A stretch of DNA of 64,000 bases from Dicaeum eximium (Eukaryota > Chordata > Aves > Passeriformes > Dicaeidae). Shown piece by piece: positions 25,751 to 36,700 of the stretch. The notes under the pieces are model-generated. The model did no database searches and was not told the DNA's origin. It saw only the letters and a list, made by a program, of their open reading frames with translations. Made by a program: the position numbers and the translations under genes. Positions within the stretch are counted from its first letter, which is position 1. Each line of letters begins with the position of its first letter. Location: positions 1,928,711 to 1,992,710 of the forward strand of contig VWZP01007832.1 in the NCBI GenBank assembly GCA_013396995.1. The letters run 5' to 3'.

Positions 25751-25798
<48 letters not shown>

Positions 25799-25830
25799 TG
25801 TAATTATAATTATAATTATAATTATAATTA
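25711..25830. repeat. Compound microsatellite (TAAAAA)7-(TAA)n-(TAATTA)5
   Basis: Three simple repeats follow one another with almost no unique sequence between them. A TAAAAA hexamer is repeated seven times (25711-25752), then a TAA trimer runs to about 25797, then after TTG the self-complementary hexamer TAATTA is repeated five times (25801-25830). The preceding 20 bases are already TAA/TATAA-rich. The reverse-strand frame coding Tyr/Asn/Phe repeats here (25596-25928) is an artefact of the simple repeat. Confidence 0.95.
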
Positions 25831-26364
25831 TGGTATACAGTTCTGCAATATATTAATGTCTGATTAAAAATTGATATCTCCAGCAAAATGAGAAATAATG
25901 TAGCTTGGTTGATTAATAAATTCAGCATAACAAGACTACTGTTTTAGTGGCCTGTCATGCCTGAGTTTTTTCTTTTCTTATTATGCAGTACATGGTCAGA
26001 GACATGCTACAACAGAAGAGAAACATTTAGAACTTTTCATTAAAATCAATCAAAATCTTCCTCTTTGAGCATGTGCTTTTGTTTGGGTTATGTTTTCCTG
26101 GTGATTCTTTGGTTCACAGCTAAGGAAGGGTCAGACACACAGGGAGACAGGCACTGTCTTTATTCCTTTAAGCCATTACCCTCAAATAAGCTACTGAGTA
26201 GATGTGAGAGACAGAGCACCATAGCAGCAATCAAATCTGCTTTCCAGCATATTCCTGTGCTAGGCATCTGATAAAGAATACAGATGTTCACTTTACATAC
26301 TCTCTGTGTTGAACCTTTGGCAGAGGTCTATGCCTTCATGAAAAATGAGTGATTATTATAAAAA
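25831..26364. other. Unassigned AT-rich DNA
   Basis: I see nothing recognisable. Confidence 0.55.
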
Positions 26365-26402
26365 AAAGGGAGACCTCCAAAATAAAGGGAGACCTCCAAA
26401 AT
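26365..26402. repeat. Tandem duplication, 19-bp unit
   Basis: The unit aaagggagacctccaaaat occurs twice head to tail without any mismatch, which indicates a recent local duplication. Confidence 0.95.
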
Positions 26403-26696
26403 ACAACCCCTTACCAGGCACAGGTTAATTGTAAAAACAATTAATTCTTCCCCAGCCACAAGCAGCACAAAGAGATGCTATTACCTATTGTGCTTTTCTT
26501 TCTGAGAGCATAGTGGAAGCCAAAAGCAGGAATGCTTCCAAAAAGGGATCACAGAACTGCATTGAGGGTAAGTCAAAGAGCAAAAAACACAGAACCATTT
26601 AGGTACAGACTCTGGCACTTGGAGTGTATGGGAGAAGATTCTCTCCCTCCACCTCACCTGAAGTAACATGTCCACCTTTTGAGCCCACAGCACAAG
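26403..26696. other. Unassigned DNA
   Basis: Short unique interval before the CR1 at 26697. Nothing recognisable. Confidence 0.5.
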
Positions 26697-27146
26697 AAGG
26701 ATGTAGACCTGTTGCAGTAAGACCAGAAGAGAGCCACAGCAATGACCAGAGGGCTGGGACCTCCCCTGTCAAGACAGGCTGAGAGAGTTCAGGTTCAGCC
26801 TGGAGAAGAAAAGGCTCTGGGGAGACCATAGAGCCGCCTTCCACTATCTAAAAAAATCCTACAAGTCAAAGAAGGGTGTTTTATGGCATAGAACAAGGGG
26901 GAATGGCTTAAACTGAAAGAGGAAAAGTTTAAAGTAAATATTTGAAAGAAATTCTTCACTGTGAGGGTGGTGAGGCGCTGGAACAGATTGTCCGGAAAAC
27001 TTGGTGCTCTATCCCTGGAAGTGTTTAACATCAGGTTCAATGGGGCTTTGAGCAACCTGGTCTAGTGGGTGGCATCCCTGCCCATGGCAGCGGGTTTGGA
27101 ACTGTATGATCGTTAAGGTCCCTTCCAACACAACTCATCCTATGGC
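26697..27146 (+). mobile_element. CR1-type LINE, 3' 450 bases
   Basis: This is the longest + strand CR1 3' end in the window. In order it shows 'agagagccacagcaatgacc', 'caggctgagagagttcaggt' with tcagcctggagaagaaaagg, 'aagaaattcttcactgtgag' with ggtggtgaggcgctggaaca, 'tatccctggaagtgtttaac', 'tcaatggggctttgagcaac', 'aaggtcccttccaacacaac' and a worn tail catcctatggctatt. The interior around 26850-26930 is diverged. It is truncated at the 5' side and has no coding capacity. The - strand frames across it (26599-26844 and 26795-27055) are shadows. Confidence 0.9.
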
Positions 27147-27487
27147 TATTTGGATTATTGACTGTCAAAAGCTGGGAGGATGTATCATGGAAAGTGCATC
27201 AGACCAGCTGTTCCTTGGAATAGTCCAACATGGACATCAAAGTCAGTCTGTCTGACTGACTTTATAAAGTCAGCCTGTAACCCAATTTCCCTCTCTCTAT
27301 ATTAGCTTTATACGTGGAGGAGGATGTATTTCAAGGAAAAGCTATTGGGCCTAAAGAGCATGAAGGTTCATTCAATGAATGGTAACTCCAAGAATTGTCT
27401 ATATATGTTTCCCTCTAGCTCTTTTTGTTGTAGCCAACCTAAAAGTAAAAAAAAAAAACTGTAGATGTTCACATGTTTTGTTTCAGC
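27147..27487. other. Unassigned DNA
   Basis: A small imperfect inverted pattern, 'gtcagtctgtctgactgact' followed by ttataaagtcagcc, lies near 27242. Otherwise nothing recognisable. Confidence 0.5.
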
Positions 27488-27600
27488 TGCACAGATAAAT
27501 TATAGAAGGAAAATAGAAGCACAAAGAAGGAAAGTGGCTTCTCCCCATATGTTAGTGGCAGAACTAGACAAACACTTTCACTTCCTAGTCTATTACCTCT
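27488..27600 (-). mobile_element. MIR-like SINE fragment
   Basis: The + strand text 'agaagcacaaagaaggaaag' followed by 'tggcttctccccatatgtta' and gtggcagaactagacaaac matches the reverse complement of the MIR core, in order. Expected elements are a 'gaggcacagagaggttaagt' block, then a 'cttgcccaaggtcac' block, then 'agtggcagagc'. It is old and lies on the - strand, unlike the copy at 18100. An 87-codon open frame (27465-27728) crosses it and is presumably chance. Confidence 0.6.
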
Positions 27601-29104
27601 TTTTAGCTTCTCCATTTGCTATACCCAAGTATATCTATTGTTTGGCAAAAAAAGATGGCTTGCAGTTTATCCTGAAGATCAATGGATTGGTAGCTGATAG
27701 TCAGGATGAATCCCTGAGGACTCACTGATGGAAGATCCTTTAAAACTAGGTTACTTTAACACGGTCACTGATTGCACCTGCGACATTATTGCAAAGTCCT
27801 GCTGGTCTTCAGATTTGAAGTCACAAGAGTCTTTATAGGTCAAAACCAATCTTTTGCATTGCACTTGACAAACAGCACCCATGTTTCAGCTCACTGCTTC
27901 CTGCATCAGTCCTCCTTCTAATATGATTTATACTTTATTTCCATGCACAGCATATTGCAGTAATCCAATGCCCAAGTAAATCAGGCATTTAGGGCAGTAG
28001 AAGCAGTGTACTCACACCTGCAAATACAAAAGGAAGTAATTTTGGCATAAGAAGGTATAAGCAAATCTAAATATCTTACAGCCCTTCATTTTCAGTCCTT
28101 CATCAGATGAAGAAATTATAGATCATTACACTGATGATCTGAAGCATTGCTAACAGCAAAGAAATGCACTGCTACATTGTTCATTTTTTCCCTAACAATA
28201 CAATAAATGCAGGATTGAGAGATGCTGTCCTTTAATTAGGTTAAAAATTGCATATTACAAGTGCTAAGCTTGATTTTTTGATTTTTTTTTTCTCCCTTAC
28301 TTATAAAAATGAAAGTTGCAATTAGTTGCACTGAGAAAAAACTTAAATGTCTAACTTCCCAGAGATGTAGCCAAGTTATATTACCTCTTTGCATTAATGC
28401 TGTCTAATAAATTGGTTTCAGGAACACACATTAGTTAACATTAGAAATGCTTTCAAAAATTAATCTAGCTCCAAATTTGCTTGTTCCAGCTGATACGGTT
28501 TATAACACTTAAATATGCACAGCATGCTTATTTCTGTCCAGCGTTTCTTTTAGTGAAAACTGTTCATAGAAAAAATTTCAAAAAGTTATTCTTCTACAAA
28601 AGAAACCCCACAACTCCGCATTCTTATGGATGAGATCTATTCTTACTTTACATCAGTTTACATTTCACTGACTTTAACAAGGTTTCTCCTTATTTTCACC
28701 AGTCTAAGGGAGTTCTGAAACAGGCCTTAAATTTGTATTAATTTGTATAAATGCATACCTAATTATGATGTAGACTAACAGAATATGGCACACCACGCAT
28801 CATATATTTCTCACAGACAATTTTTTGTTCTTGTATATTTATTACAAGCCCTGCAATTTTGGGTGAATTTTTTTCCCCTTGAAATCCCAGTTTACAGAGT
28901 TATATTATTTTAAAAGAAATCCAACTTTCATTTTTCTTTTCAGAAAATAAGCTTCAAGTTCTCATGGCTGCTAGGAGACATTTGGAAAGGTTAATCTGAA
29001 AGGATCAAACACTAGAAGGCAAATAATATAAAGATCCCAAGGGATATTACTTTTAAAATCTCATGATTTTTAAACCAGTTTTATGGGATTAAAATTGCAT
29101 CTGG
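27601..29104. other. Unassigned AT-rich DNA
   Basis: I see no gene or clear repeat. Short poly(T) runs only. Confidence 0.5.
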
Positions 29105-29270
29105 GGAGATTGAGGTTAAACATTAAGGAACCCTTCTGCTGTAAGGATAGTTAAGTAGTAGGACAATTTTTCTAGACAGTTTGTGATTTTCCACCAGTGA
29201 AGGTTTTTAAGAGCAAACTGGACAGATTGGTATCCAGGAATGTTTAAGCTCTCATTGATTCTGCTTTAAG
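29105..29270 (+). mobile_element. Old CR1-like 3' fragment
   Basis: The text 'ggagattgaggttaaacatt' with aaggaacccttctgctgtaaggat corresponds to the CR1 segment 'gaggttggatattaggaa...'. After it come 'gacagtttgtgattttccac' with cagtgaagg and 'tttttaagagcaaactggac' with agattggtatc. The order fits an older CR1 subfamily whose 3' part ends with an insertion-size phrase and a GACAGA block. The 3' tail is not visible. Divergence is high. Confidence 0.5.
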
Positions 29271-30084
29271 ACATGGAATAGTAATGAGGTCATGTAGTGA
29301 ATTCATCTCTTGCCCAATTTTCCATAGTAATGATTTATGTAGCCTGATTTACCATTTTTAACATGTTGGGTTAACATAAGTGCAAAATTGCTTCATGTAA
29401 ACCACCAGCAATCATTGCTTGTAATGCGTTTCTTACAAATATGGCTAATAAAAATATTTTTTAAAAATCAACTTCAGTAGAAAAAAAAGAATTAATTCAT
29501 TTTTAAAAAATCTGGAGTTTTCCCATAAAGTCCCTTCTATATATATTCTAAGGGATCTCTACTCAGGATATTTTATCATTCTGAATGGACAGGCTTGTTT
29601 TCCTTTTCATTGTTTCTATTCTCAGCTAATCTTCTTTGTTATTATACAATTATGACTTTATTCCTAGAATGTTCATTTTTTAAAAAAATTATTCAATTTT
29701 GGCTCTTACAAGTTCTGTTGGACAGTGGCCCAGCTGACAATTAAGATGGCAGCTTTCTTATATGAAAAGAAGTTTACCTTGTTAGCAACTGAAAAAACCC
29801 AGGTCAATAAATACTTTGGCAATGACTTTTGAGGTGATTTGCTCTGTGTGGACTCTCAGCTCTTAGCACAGAATGCATGGATAATATGTGCCCTTGGTAT
29901 AAGAAATTCTCAGAAGCTTGCTGGCTATGTAAGAGAGAAGAGAAGGGTCTAGAGAATTCAAGATATTGTTTCCTGCTTGAAGGGGTTTTGGTTCACTAAT
30001 TTGAGAATTTCCTAATTTTGAAATTTTCCTGGTCAATGTACTACTGAGTGTGGTGCTTTTAGTGTTGGCTAATCACTAGTGCAC
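29271..30084. other. Unassigned AT-rich DNA
   Basis: I see nothing recognisable. Confidence 0.5.
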
Positions 30085-30450
30085 CTGTCTTGCTGTGAGA
30101 TAGAATTAGAAGAAAGGTAAAGTAAGCTCAAAACTTTAAAAGGGTATAAAGAAAAAATTTATTAACAGTAACTAAAAGAAAGAGTAATAAGAATTAGAAT
30201 AAAACTTTTATAACATTTTTCTCCTCACAATTTTTTGGGCTTTCCCAAGATTTTAGTCTTTAACATGTATTTTTTACAGAGGTATGTTCAGCTTCCCAGT
30301 AGTTCTACAGACTGTTAGTTACACAAAAGTTTTTGCATTACTTCCCTAAATTCTTCCTAAGCAAAACTACCATGCTGCCCCACAGCCTGAGGTCAGAGCC
30401 CATGGCTGAAAGCCTGGAGTGCAGGAGATATTCCAGTACACACCCCAGTA
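30085..30450. mobile_element. Possible LTR fragment, reverse orientation
   Basis: The region 'ctcaaaactttaaaagggta' followed by taaagaaaaaatttattaac and 'agtaactaaaagaaagagta' with ataagaattagaataaaac, ending near 'agagcccatggctgaaagcc', resembles from memory an avian LTR segment read backwards. I cannot demonstrate termini or a target-site duplication. Treat it as a low-confidence repeat candidate. It is otherwise AT-rich DNA without a gene. Confidence 0.3.
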
Positions 30451-33400
30451 ACTGGGTGGGTATCTCATATATCTAATATGAAATGCAGAAAAATTACATG
30501 AGGAGCATTTTTTCCAGTAGATAAATCAAGAATTTTTATGGAAGAAAACCTCAGAAGTGTGTGTAATGCTGAATCTGTAAAGTTCTGCACTCATTCTGGA
30601 TATTGAATGAGCCAAAGGTCCTACATAGAAAAAACCTCTATCAAAGCTTCTGCTAAAATGCATACCTATAAGACAAAGGAAAGTTGAAAGGAAGGTTACC
30701 TGTCCCCAAGGAAATCAAGTACTAGTTTGCCATCAATCATTGCTTTCCTTCATGTTAGTAGCCTAAACAAATTGCTCTGAAGACATTTCTAGAAAAAGAA
30801 AATATGCACAAGTCTTAGCATCTCTCTCCCAATAGGATGCCAATAGGATTCTGCTATTGGTCTTCAAAACAGATCTTTGTCCTTGGAGCTTCTTTATGGT
30901 TTATTTGATTTGAAGGAGACTTTTTATTTTTGTGGTTATTGTTTCTGAATGCCAGAAAGTTCCTTGCACTTGGTCTGCCATACATGAGGGAGCTCAGTGA
31001 ACCAAGTTCTGCAACTCAAAAGCGGAGGGATTCCTAACATATTGTGTGCTCGGTAGGCAGAGGAAACTATATGCCATGACCCAGGAAGTGGTTAGAAAAA
31101 CTCCGAGAGGACCTCCTGAGGCCTTCTGCTGACTCCCAGCAATTCTGCTCTTTCTATGCCTGCTAATAAAATTGCCTCAGCAAATCCTATGCATTATTAA
31201 TGCTGTTCTGCTGGTGCTTTGGGTTGGGCACCACTTTTTGGTAGGAAAAAATACACAAAAAAGGCAAAACCTGAAACTGCAAGGGCAACATATTTAATCC
31301 CAGCCTTAATTATTAGAGAAGTTGAATGTATCATCTTTTAAATAAAAGGAATGCTGTATTCAATCTCTTGCACTTGTCCTATTTCTACCTTAGGAGACCC
31401 AAACCAGGGACTGAAGAATCCAAATAAAATGTGGTCATACCATTAATTCAATTTCAATTTGTCAGTTCCTGGTACTCATTCACTAAAGAGTGGGGCCAAG
31501 TAAAAGACCCATTCATTATTAGCCATAAAATATGGCTTTTGTTTTTGTTAGTTATGTTTTTATTCCCAGAAGGTGAAAAAGTTACTGAGAATCAATAGAA
31601 CTTCTTTTTCTTATGCAATAACAAAGCTAATACTGTTCCATGGAAAAAGATGCAGTCCTTCAGAAATGTCTTTCTCAATATCTCTCTTCTGGAACTTCTC
31701 ACACTCTCTTGAGATTTGTAAGAAGTCAGCCTAAGTATAAATAAAGAAATATGTATTGTTCTTAGGAAGGGCAATAAAAATAAATCAAAGCAAAATGCCT
31801 TTTGTTCCTACAGCAAATAGACCAAAGTGCAATCTTCCTTGTAAAAGCACAATTTGTTAGATACACAAAAGAAGCAAAGATCCAAAACCTCATGCCAGTT
31901 AAACCTGTCTAAATCTGAGTAGTCATTTTGTCATTCAAAACCCTTAGACTCAGATAGTGGAATTGAGAGAAGATATTGAATGAAAACAAATTCTGTAGTT
32001 TAAAATTCTCCATCTCACTACAGTGTAAATCCCTGCTGGTGCCCTTAAGTCAATGGATTTCCTGTGAATATAGTGCAACATATAATTTCCCTTCCTTATC
32101 TCTGAATACACTTAACACAACAATAAAGCCTAAATTCTTTTGGGAAAGAGGAGGTGAATCTATTTCTGAGCATTTTGGTTAGCTTTAAGGTAAAATAGAA
32201 GTAGTTCACTAATAGAAGTAGTTCATTTGTAACATTCTAATTGTGAATAAGCCTTAATGGGGATGGATTGGGGGTATGAATAGTAGAAAAGCCAAGGGTT
32301 GATGCAGATCTTAAATAAGGCATCAAGACAAAAGCAGGGCTTAGGCAGAGACTAGAATCGGGAAGAAACTTGAGGAAAAGAAAGAACAGAAAAAGCCTTG
32401 AGTAGGCATCCTGAGGCACCCAGAGCTGAAAGATATAAGACAATATGACCCATCTCAGAAAGGTGAAACAGGCCCTGTTCAGAGCCATCCCTCTGATGTA
32501 ATGATATTGTGGGAGTGACAATGGCCATTGCTCATAGACTTTGCTCATCCTGGTGGCATTAAGTGCCATCATGACCCCCATTTCTCACCATGAGTTCTGA
32601 TGATGATGTCATTGGTCAACTCCAGGCAGACAAGCATACAATAGTGCCTTTTTTTAAAAATGGATCTTAATGTCATGTACTATTGCTGGCCCGATTCCAG
32701 TCTATCTCTCTACAAAAATGCTGAATTATCAATAATCTGTGTTTTGTATTGCTGTTGTTGTGCATTCGCAGTCACATTGCAAGCTCAAGTCCACAACCTG
32801 TTTCAGTTCTAGAATTGTCTGAAGGTGACAGAATAGCATTGACATCTTTGCTAAAGTGATTAATAGATTAATAATGGTAGCTGAGTGCTCATAGTGATTT
32901 ATTTGACAAGCCAGTTAATCATCCAGGTATAATAGTACAGAATTAGGAGTGTGCACTTCAGAGTAGGGTCAAAATTAGAGATCAGGAAGTCATTTAGCAA
33001 CCGTAGGAGAAGATGAAGAATACAAAAGGTGAAAGGAAAAGAACATCTTGAAATATGTGAACACTGGGAAATAGCTTCTCATATTTTTCTTCTAAATTCT
33101 AATTTAATTTGGAGAGTTTTGAGAGCTTTGAGGAGCATGACGACTCTGCATCATACAAGTCTCTAATCCTTTATTTTTCTTTAGAAGAACCTCTTGTGTG
33201 CACTTCTCTTTCCCAGCACAACAGCATAATTTGTATAATATTGTGAATAATATGCATAAATCCTATAGCCCCAAATACCAATATTTGGAGAATGGCTGTA
33301 GGAACCCAAGTTACTGCTATGTAAAAACAGTTAAATTTGTATCTTTCAGGATATTTTATCCTAAACACTGCATTGTGTCTGAAGAAAATAAATTGTAAAG

Positions 33401-33670
33401 AGAATTATACTGAGTAGAAACACAGAGCTGTTGGAATTGTTAGAGCTGAATTTGTCTGGAATACAATGACAAGAGCTTTGAACCTGTATCAAGAAGCAAT
33501 GGGTTTGTAGAAGACCTTTAATGGATTGTATGATTTCTGTCACTAACAAGTACACTTAGTGTGTGAAACTTTTTATTGTTCCTCCAGAGAAGAAGCTCAT
33601 ATCATGATGAGTATTTAAGGAGTATTTATTTCAGTATAAAAGCAAGAAGTATTTATTTACTTATTTATAT
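30451..33670. other. Unassigned AT-rich DNA
   Basis: Over 3 kb with no gene. A 17-bp tandem duplication lies at 32194-32227 (aatagaagtagttcact, the second copy altered at its end). A near-repeat 'ccaataggatgccaatagga' lies near 30829. Confidence 0.5.
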
Positions 33671-34370
33671 AGAATAGAATAGAATAGAATAGAATAGAAT
33701 AGAATAGAATAGAATAGAATAGAATAGAATAGAATAGAATAGAATAGAATAGAATAGAATAGAATAGAATAGAATAGAATAGAATAGAATAGAATAGAAT
33801 AGAATAGAATAGAATAGAATAGAATAGAATAGAATAGAATAGAATAGAATAGAATAGAATAGAATAGAATAGAATAGAATAGAATAGAATAGAATAGAAT
33901 AGAATAGAATAGAATAGAATAGAATAGAATAGAATAGAATAGAATAGAATAGAATAGAATAGAATAGAATAGAATAGAATAGAATAGAATAGAATAGAAT
34001 AGAATAGAATAGAATAGAATAGAATAGAATAGAATAGAATAGAATAGAATAGAATAGAATAGAATAGAATAGAATAGAATAGAATAGAATAGAATAGAAT
34101 AGAATAGAATAGAATAGAATAGAATAGAATAGAATAGAATAGAATAGAATAGAATAGAATAGAATAGAATAGAATAGAATAGAATAGAATAGAATAGAAT
34201 AGAATAGAATAGAATAGAATAGAATAGAATAGAATAGAATAGAATAGAATAGAATAGAATAGAATAGAATAGAATAGAATAGAATAGAATAGAATAGAAT
34301 AGAATAGAATAGAATAGAATAGAATAGAATAGAATAGAATAGAATAGAATAGAATAGAATAGAATAGAAT
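33671..34370. repeat. (AGAAT)140 pentanucleotide array
   Basis: Seven hundred bases consist of 140 uninterrupted copies of AGAAT ((ATTCT)n on the other strand). I see no substitution or length change from 33671 to 34370. The array directly abuts the 3' side of a - strand CR1 whose first bases are ttggaagggatcc. CR1 elements end in tandem copies of an ATTCTATG-type octamer, so the array most likely grew from that tail after loss of ATG. A unit of five leaves the long Tyr-Ser-Ile-Leu-Phe frames open (33657-34394 and 33665-34387), and these are not genes. The true length in the animal may differ from the assembled length. Confidence 0.99.
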
Positions 34371-34615
34371 TTGGAAGGGATCCACAAAGATCATTTAGTC
34401 CAGCTGCCTGGCCAAAAGCTCAAGAATATTGTTAAAGACATTTTCCAAACACTAACAGGCTTGGGGCACTGCTCACCTCTCTGGGAAGCCTGTTCTAGTG
34501 TTTGACCACCCTCTCAGTAAAAAAATGCTTGCTATTACCCAAACCTTCTATGGTGTAGGTTTAAACCGTTCATGCACATCCTATGACTGGATACCAGGGA
34601 GAAATGTCACAAAAT
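34371..34615 (-). mobile_element. CR1-type LINE, 3' end
   Basis: Read on the + strand, 'ttggaagggatccacaaaga' then 'tcatttagtccagctgcctg' is the reverse complement of the CR1 3' terminus (ttaaggtcccttccaa class). Further on, 'ctctgggaagcctgttctag' with tgtttgaccaccctctcagt and 'cctatgactggataccaggg' with agaaa are the next landmarks upstream in CR1, in correct order. The 3' tail faces the (AGAAT) array at 33671-34370. The element is 5'-truncated at about 34615 and is non-coding. Confidence 0.85.
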
Positions 34616-35583
34616 TAAGTCCTTAGGAGGTTTTGACCTTAAAGACATGCACACAATGTGGCCAGAAACAAGATGGTGCTGAAAGAACCCAGCAGTAGGA
34701 AAATAAAAGTAAAAACTTAGGTCATACAGGGGCCAGCTTACCCCTGTTATGTAATAAGCACAGTGTAGAGTTTAGCTGCATAAAATTGCAGGAGAGATGG
34801 AGGTCAACTTCCAGAATATAGGGATGCTCTTAATGAAATAACAGAGTAAAGCCAGAAAAGCACACCCAATTTGCCATTTCTGTCCTGAGTTCTCTTTGCC
34901 TGAAAGTTGAGGGCTGAGAGAAACTAAAGAGGTTTCTTGGCTTGGAAATAGACAAACCAGCAGAGAAATTATTAATGCAAAGGAAGAAACTAACAGAATG
35001 CTCTGATTGTACAGAGACCCAAAAGTACTGAATAAAGACATAAAAGAGAAAACACGTTTCAATAGCCAACCAAGGAATAAAATTTAGGTCATATGGCTGA
35101 TGCCAAACAGCCACCTAAAAAAGATACATAAGCCTCTGCCCTTATACCATCAGCGTACATGTTCAGAATAGTTAATACTCCTTTAGGAGCTTAGTGAAGA
35201 CTGTTATTTTGATTTGCTTTGGAATGTGAGCTTTTTCTGTAGAATATAAAATATTTTTATGTTACTGAGATTATAAGATTTAGTGATATTTTTATCTGGG
35301 AAAAAGCCAGCATCTAGAGAATCCTGGCAAGTCCTGAGGAAGAGGCGTTGGGTTAAAGATTAAAAAAATCCAAACAACACCAAACCAGAGGAAAGTGTAG
35401 GGGAAAGTATATGGTGGAGTTAATGCAGAGACCTGCACAGACAAATCCTAATAATTCTGAAGTCATCATCAATACTGTCCTTGCAAACAAGGAAAAGAAA
35501 CAGAGGTGAGAAATTTATACTTAACTGAAAATAGCCACATGGAAAGATGCCAGTTTGAACTGTGACTTGAAAACAACAGGTCA
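34616..35583. other. Unassigned DNA, possibly old retroelement
   Basis: This segment has two similar phrases, taggtcatacaggggcc (near 34718) and taggtcatatggctgatgcc (near 35085), and the open frames are antisense only (34772-35114). It may hold a decayed LTR retroelement, but I see no termini. Confidence 0.35.
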
Positions 35584-35671
35584 GGTTGAAAACATTCAGG
35601 AGATAATGTAAGCCATTAGCACAGATTGGTTGAAAACCTTCAGGACATAATGTAAGCTATTAGCACAGATT
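35584..35671. repeat. Tandem duplication, 44-bp unit
   Basis: The unit starting ggttgaaaac and ending agcacagatt occurs twice head to tail (35584-35627 and 35628-35671). It differs at three positions: a to c, g to c and c to t. A partial third start ggttgg follows. The mismatches indicate the duplication is not very recent. Confidence 0.95.
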
Positions 35672-36178
35672 GGTTGGTCGTTTCTGAAATCAAAGTTCCA
35701 GCCCTATATGATACGTTACTTTTATCATGCTACACTACTTACTGGTGCAAATTAATGAAAAAGGATCTTGTAGGTCATTAAGGGACTAAAAAACTAAAAC
35801 AAAATGGTAAAAACTTTTAATGAAGAATAATAATACTACAAATACTGGCTTATTACAAATGTCAAAAATACAGCAGAAAAGTTACATTGACCTCACATGA
35901 GAAAAATGCCTCCTGAAGCAAAGCAGGCATAGATTTTTCGTGTCAACTACAGAACTTGGTAGTTATTCTAGATAATTTTTCTTGCTTCTCTGGGAAGTTC
36001 ATACTGGAAGACCTTTAGAAGCATATGTAGTAAAGAAAGTTTTCAATTAAGTTTTGGACAATGGGCTTGGAATAAAATAAGTAGAAAAAAAAAGAGAGAA
36101 GCTCAGATTCTGTTAGGTATGTTGAGAATAGAAATGGTTTATCATTCATAGAACGGATAAGTTTATAATCTTAGAAAC
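35672..36178. other. Unassigned AT-rich DNA
   Basis: I see nothing recognisable. Confidence 0.5.
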
Positions 36179-36336
36179 TAGATATAAGGAAGGATCTTCC
36201 TGGATAAAAGGAGGAATTTTTAAACAATACAGCTGGTAGAACACTGAGACAGTTGCGCAGAGAGGTGGTAGATGCCCCATCCCTGGCAACATTTAAGGTC
36301 AGGTTGGATGGGGCTCTGAGTGACCTGATCTATTAA
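36179..36336 (+). mobile_element. CR1-type LINE fragment
   Basis: The text 'gatataaggaaggatcttcc' corresponds to the CR1 'gatattaggaagaaattctt' block. Then come 'ggtagaacactgagacagtt', 'gcgcagagaggtggtagatg', 'ccccatccctggcaacattt' and 'aaggtcaggttggatggggc' with tctgagtgacctgatcta. All are in order. Similarity stops abruptly near 36336, before the tail, so the 3' end was lost. It is non-coding. Confidence 0.8.
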
Positions 36337-36447
36337 GTTTTGACTGAGAAGAGAGAATGTGGTTAGACTTCACCACAGAAGTCAACCCCTGACTATCCAC
36401 ATTAAAAGAAGAATTGATTAAGAGGCATCCCTTTTTGAGCCCTTACA
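36337..36447. other. Unassigned DNA
   Basis: Junction between the truncated CR1 and the GC-rich segment. Nothing recognisable. Confidence 0.4.
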
Positions 36448-36700
36448 GCTCCTGCATCGCCAATGTCTTCTGAGTGGCCAGGTGAAATTACAGGCTGGGG
36501 TTTCCCTGACCACAGCACTGCTCCTGGCCCAGGCTGTTGGTGAGTGCACTCCAGAAGGGCATTCTGAACTCACCCAGGCAAGGCATGATCCCTGCTGGCT
36601 GGTTGATGTGACTGTCACTGAGCCAGTCTATGGCTCTGACTGCAGCAGCCCATGCAGGCCCATGCAGGCTCCACTGTAGCATCTCTCAGCAGCAGCACCT
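36448..36700. other. GC-rich patch with exon-like signals
   Basis: This is a markedly GC-richer stretch in an AT-rich setting. A possible splice acceptor (gagcccttacag, ending about 36447) is followed by about 90 bases open in one + frame. A strong donor-like ttg/gtgagt lies at about 36538-36544. Open frames also run on the - strand (36418-36618 and 36488-36682). The predicted peptide contains a Leu/Ala-rich stretch but no domain I know. It could be a non-conserved or non-coding exon, a decayed repeat, or chance. Confidence 0.2.

Noticed and set aside
25596..25928. 110-codon Tyr/Asn/Phe-rich frame
   Set aside because: Translation of the compound microsatellite.
33657..34394. Open frames of about 240 codons of Tyr-Ser-Ile-Leu-Phe repeats
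   Set aside because: They are the translation of a simple pentanucleotide array, which keeps all phases open. No gene signal.
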